DNA from: Methanobacteriota archaeon | Lineage (GTDB): Archaea; Thermoplasmatota; Poseidoniia; Poseidoniales; Poseidoniaceae | NCBI GenBank assembly: GCA_002689565.1 | Contig: NZGQ01000104.1 | Coordinates: 1-6,469, forward strand | DNA length: 6,469 nucleotides | Direction of reading: 5' to 3' | Part shown: one piece after another, positions 5,774-6,469 of the stretch | Numbering within the stretch: the stretch's first letter is position 1 | Layout: every line of letters starts with the position of its first letter | The notes under the pieces: model-generated | What the model was told of the DNA's origin: nothing | The model's database searches: none | The model's input: the letters and a program-made list of their open reading frames with translations, nothing else | Position numbers and translations under genes: made by a program

Positions 5774-6433
5774 ATGGCAAAACGAAGAAAAACTCTTGCA
5801 GGCGTTAATTTTGAGCTGCAAGAAATAGAACCTTTAACACGTAACCAGCTAAAAGCATTTGAATCTGATAAGCATCTTGTACTGCACGGGCTTGCAGGAA
5901 CAGGTAAAACATTCATATCGTCATACCTAGCATATGATGATATGGCAAAAGGAGCCTTTCAAAAGCTAGTAATTATACGAAGTGCTGTACCTACAAGAGA
6001 CATTGGATTCTTGCCAGGTACAGAAAAGGAGAAAGCCTCTGTTTATGAAGAGCCTTATAAAGATATTGCTAACGATCTGTTCGGTAGAGGCGATGCCTAC
6101 GAAATATTGAAACAGAAAAACTTAGTGGAATTTATGACTACTTCATTTATACGAGGAATTACACTCAGAGATGCAGTTATTCTTATTGATGAGTGTCAAA
6201 ATATGTCTTTTCATGAACTAGATTCTATTATCACCCGTACGGGTGAGAATTGTAGAATCGTATTCTGCGGAGACTTTAGACAGGCAGATCTTCGGGCAAA
6301 CGGCCTTAAAGATTTCTTCCAAGTTCTAAAACGTATGGATCTGTTCACTTTTATCGAGTTTGAGGTAGAAGATATTGTCAGATCTGAGTTTGTAAAATCA
6401 TATATTATCGCAAAGAATGAACTAGATCTATGA
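5774..6433 (+). CDS. phoH: PhoH-like ATPase
   Basis: Predicted 219-residue PhoH-family P-loop ATPase, a cytoplasmic protein linked in bacteria to phosphate starvation and RNA metabolism and very common in marine phages. Walker A is GLAGTGKT (39-46). The family segment VIIRSAVPTRDIGFLPG (66-82), followed by EKEKASVYEEPYKDI, is characteristic. Walker B is VILIDECQN (135-143), and FCGDFRQADL (164-173) carries the sensor-like motif. The length fits the short phage form, close to the PhoH core with no added RNA-binding or PIN domain. The start is ATG at 5774, one base after the preceding stop; the upstream AGAAAGAAAG is a weak Shine-Dalgarno, so translational coupling is likely. A TTG in the same frame at 5618 is rejected because it would run through the previous gene. 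The function in phage is unresolved, and a phosphate-regulated role is not evident from the sequence. Confidence 0.95.
   Translation: MAKRRKTLAGVNFELQEIEPLTRNQLKAFESDKHLVLHGLAGTGKTFISSYLAYDDMAKGAFQKLVIIRSAVPTRDIGFLPGTEKEKASVYEEPYKDIANDLFGRGDAYEILKQKNLVEFMTTSFIRGITLRDAVILIDECQNMSFHELDSIITRTGENCRIVFCGDFRQADLRANGLKDFFQVLKRMDLFTFIEFEVEDIVRSEFVKSYIIAKNELDL
6231..6246. repeat. Perfect 16-bp palindrome inside the PhoH gene
   Basis: TCACCCGTACGGGTGA is its own reverse complement with no spacer and is G+C-rich in an A+T-rich gene. It encodes part of IITRTGEN. It may be a dyad protein-binding site, a cruciform seed or chance; the sequence alone does not decide. Confidence 0.4.
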
Positions 6434-6469
6434 AAGCAGTCATAAGCCACAGAATATACATGGATTGTA
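6430..6469 (+). CDS. Start of a downstream gene, cut by the window edge
   Basis: An ATG at 6430 overlaps the PhoH stop as ATGA, the usual coupled junction. Thirteen codons are visible (MKAVISHRIYMDC) and the frame stays open to the window end. The Shine-Dalgarno is weak, so coupling to PhoH is likely. The beginning KAVISHRIY is reminiscent of the N-termini of phage superfamily 2 DNA helicases, recalled from similar replication clusters, but 13 residues cannot establish this. Confidence 0.55.
   Translation, partial: MKAVISHRIYMDC

Noticed and set aside
1..6469. tRNA genes, CRISPR arrays, insertion sequences, integrase or attachment sites
   Set aside because: None was seen: no cloverleaf-like segments, no regularly spaced repeats, no transposase or recombinase motifs, and almost all the sequence is coding.

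Overview
The window is about 6.5 kb of a tailed double-stranded DNA bacteriophage (Caudoviricetes). It covers most of the DNA replication module. Every supported gene lies on the + strand, and junctions are tight: four-base, eight-base and twenty-base overlaps or a one-base gap. The phage assignment rests on the combination of a DnaB-like helicase, a separate zinc-finger/TOPRIM primase, a family A DNA polymerase with a proofreading domain, and a short PhoH-like ATPase. That set is typical of lytic phages, particularly marine ones. No integrase, repressor, IS element, CRISPR array, tRNA or rRNA was seen. The host cannot be fixed from the sequence. A near-consensus sigma70 promoter and good Shine-Dalgarno sequences fit a proteobacterial host, but that is inference.

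Layout. 1-426 is the 3' part of a gene for a small protein built of repeated helix-turn-helix-like units. It uses a narrow, high-expression-like codon set unlike its neighbours. It is followed by a hairpin terminator with a C(UUCG)G loop (446-478), preceded by a second hairpin that overlaps the terminator's 5' arm. 504-1853 encodes the replicative helicase from a TTG start. A sigma70-type promoter (TTGACT-17-TATAAT, 1863-1891) then drives a small basic protein of unknown function (1920-2198). The primase (2195-3022) follows, with its TTG start overlapping the preceding stop. Next come the DNA polymerase (3015-5294), an unrecognised 165-residue protein (5275-5772), a PhoH-like protein (5774-6433), and the first 13 codons of another gene (6430-6469) that continues beyond the window.

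How the genes fit together. Helicase, primase and polymerase would form the replisome: the helicase unwinds 5'->3', the primase makes RNA primers, and the polymerase extends and proofreads. The polymerase N-terminus looks like a shrunken uracil-DNA-glycosylase-like fold with its motifs eroded. The two unrecognised proteins sit inside this co-translated block and are plausible replication accessory factors. The strongest leads are the polymerase N-terminal domain, the two unknown proteins, the repeat protein at the left edge, and the paired hairpins after it. No feature here is clearly a wholly new system; most of the window is a recognisable phage replication cassette.
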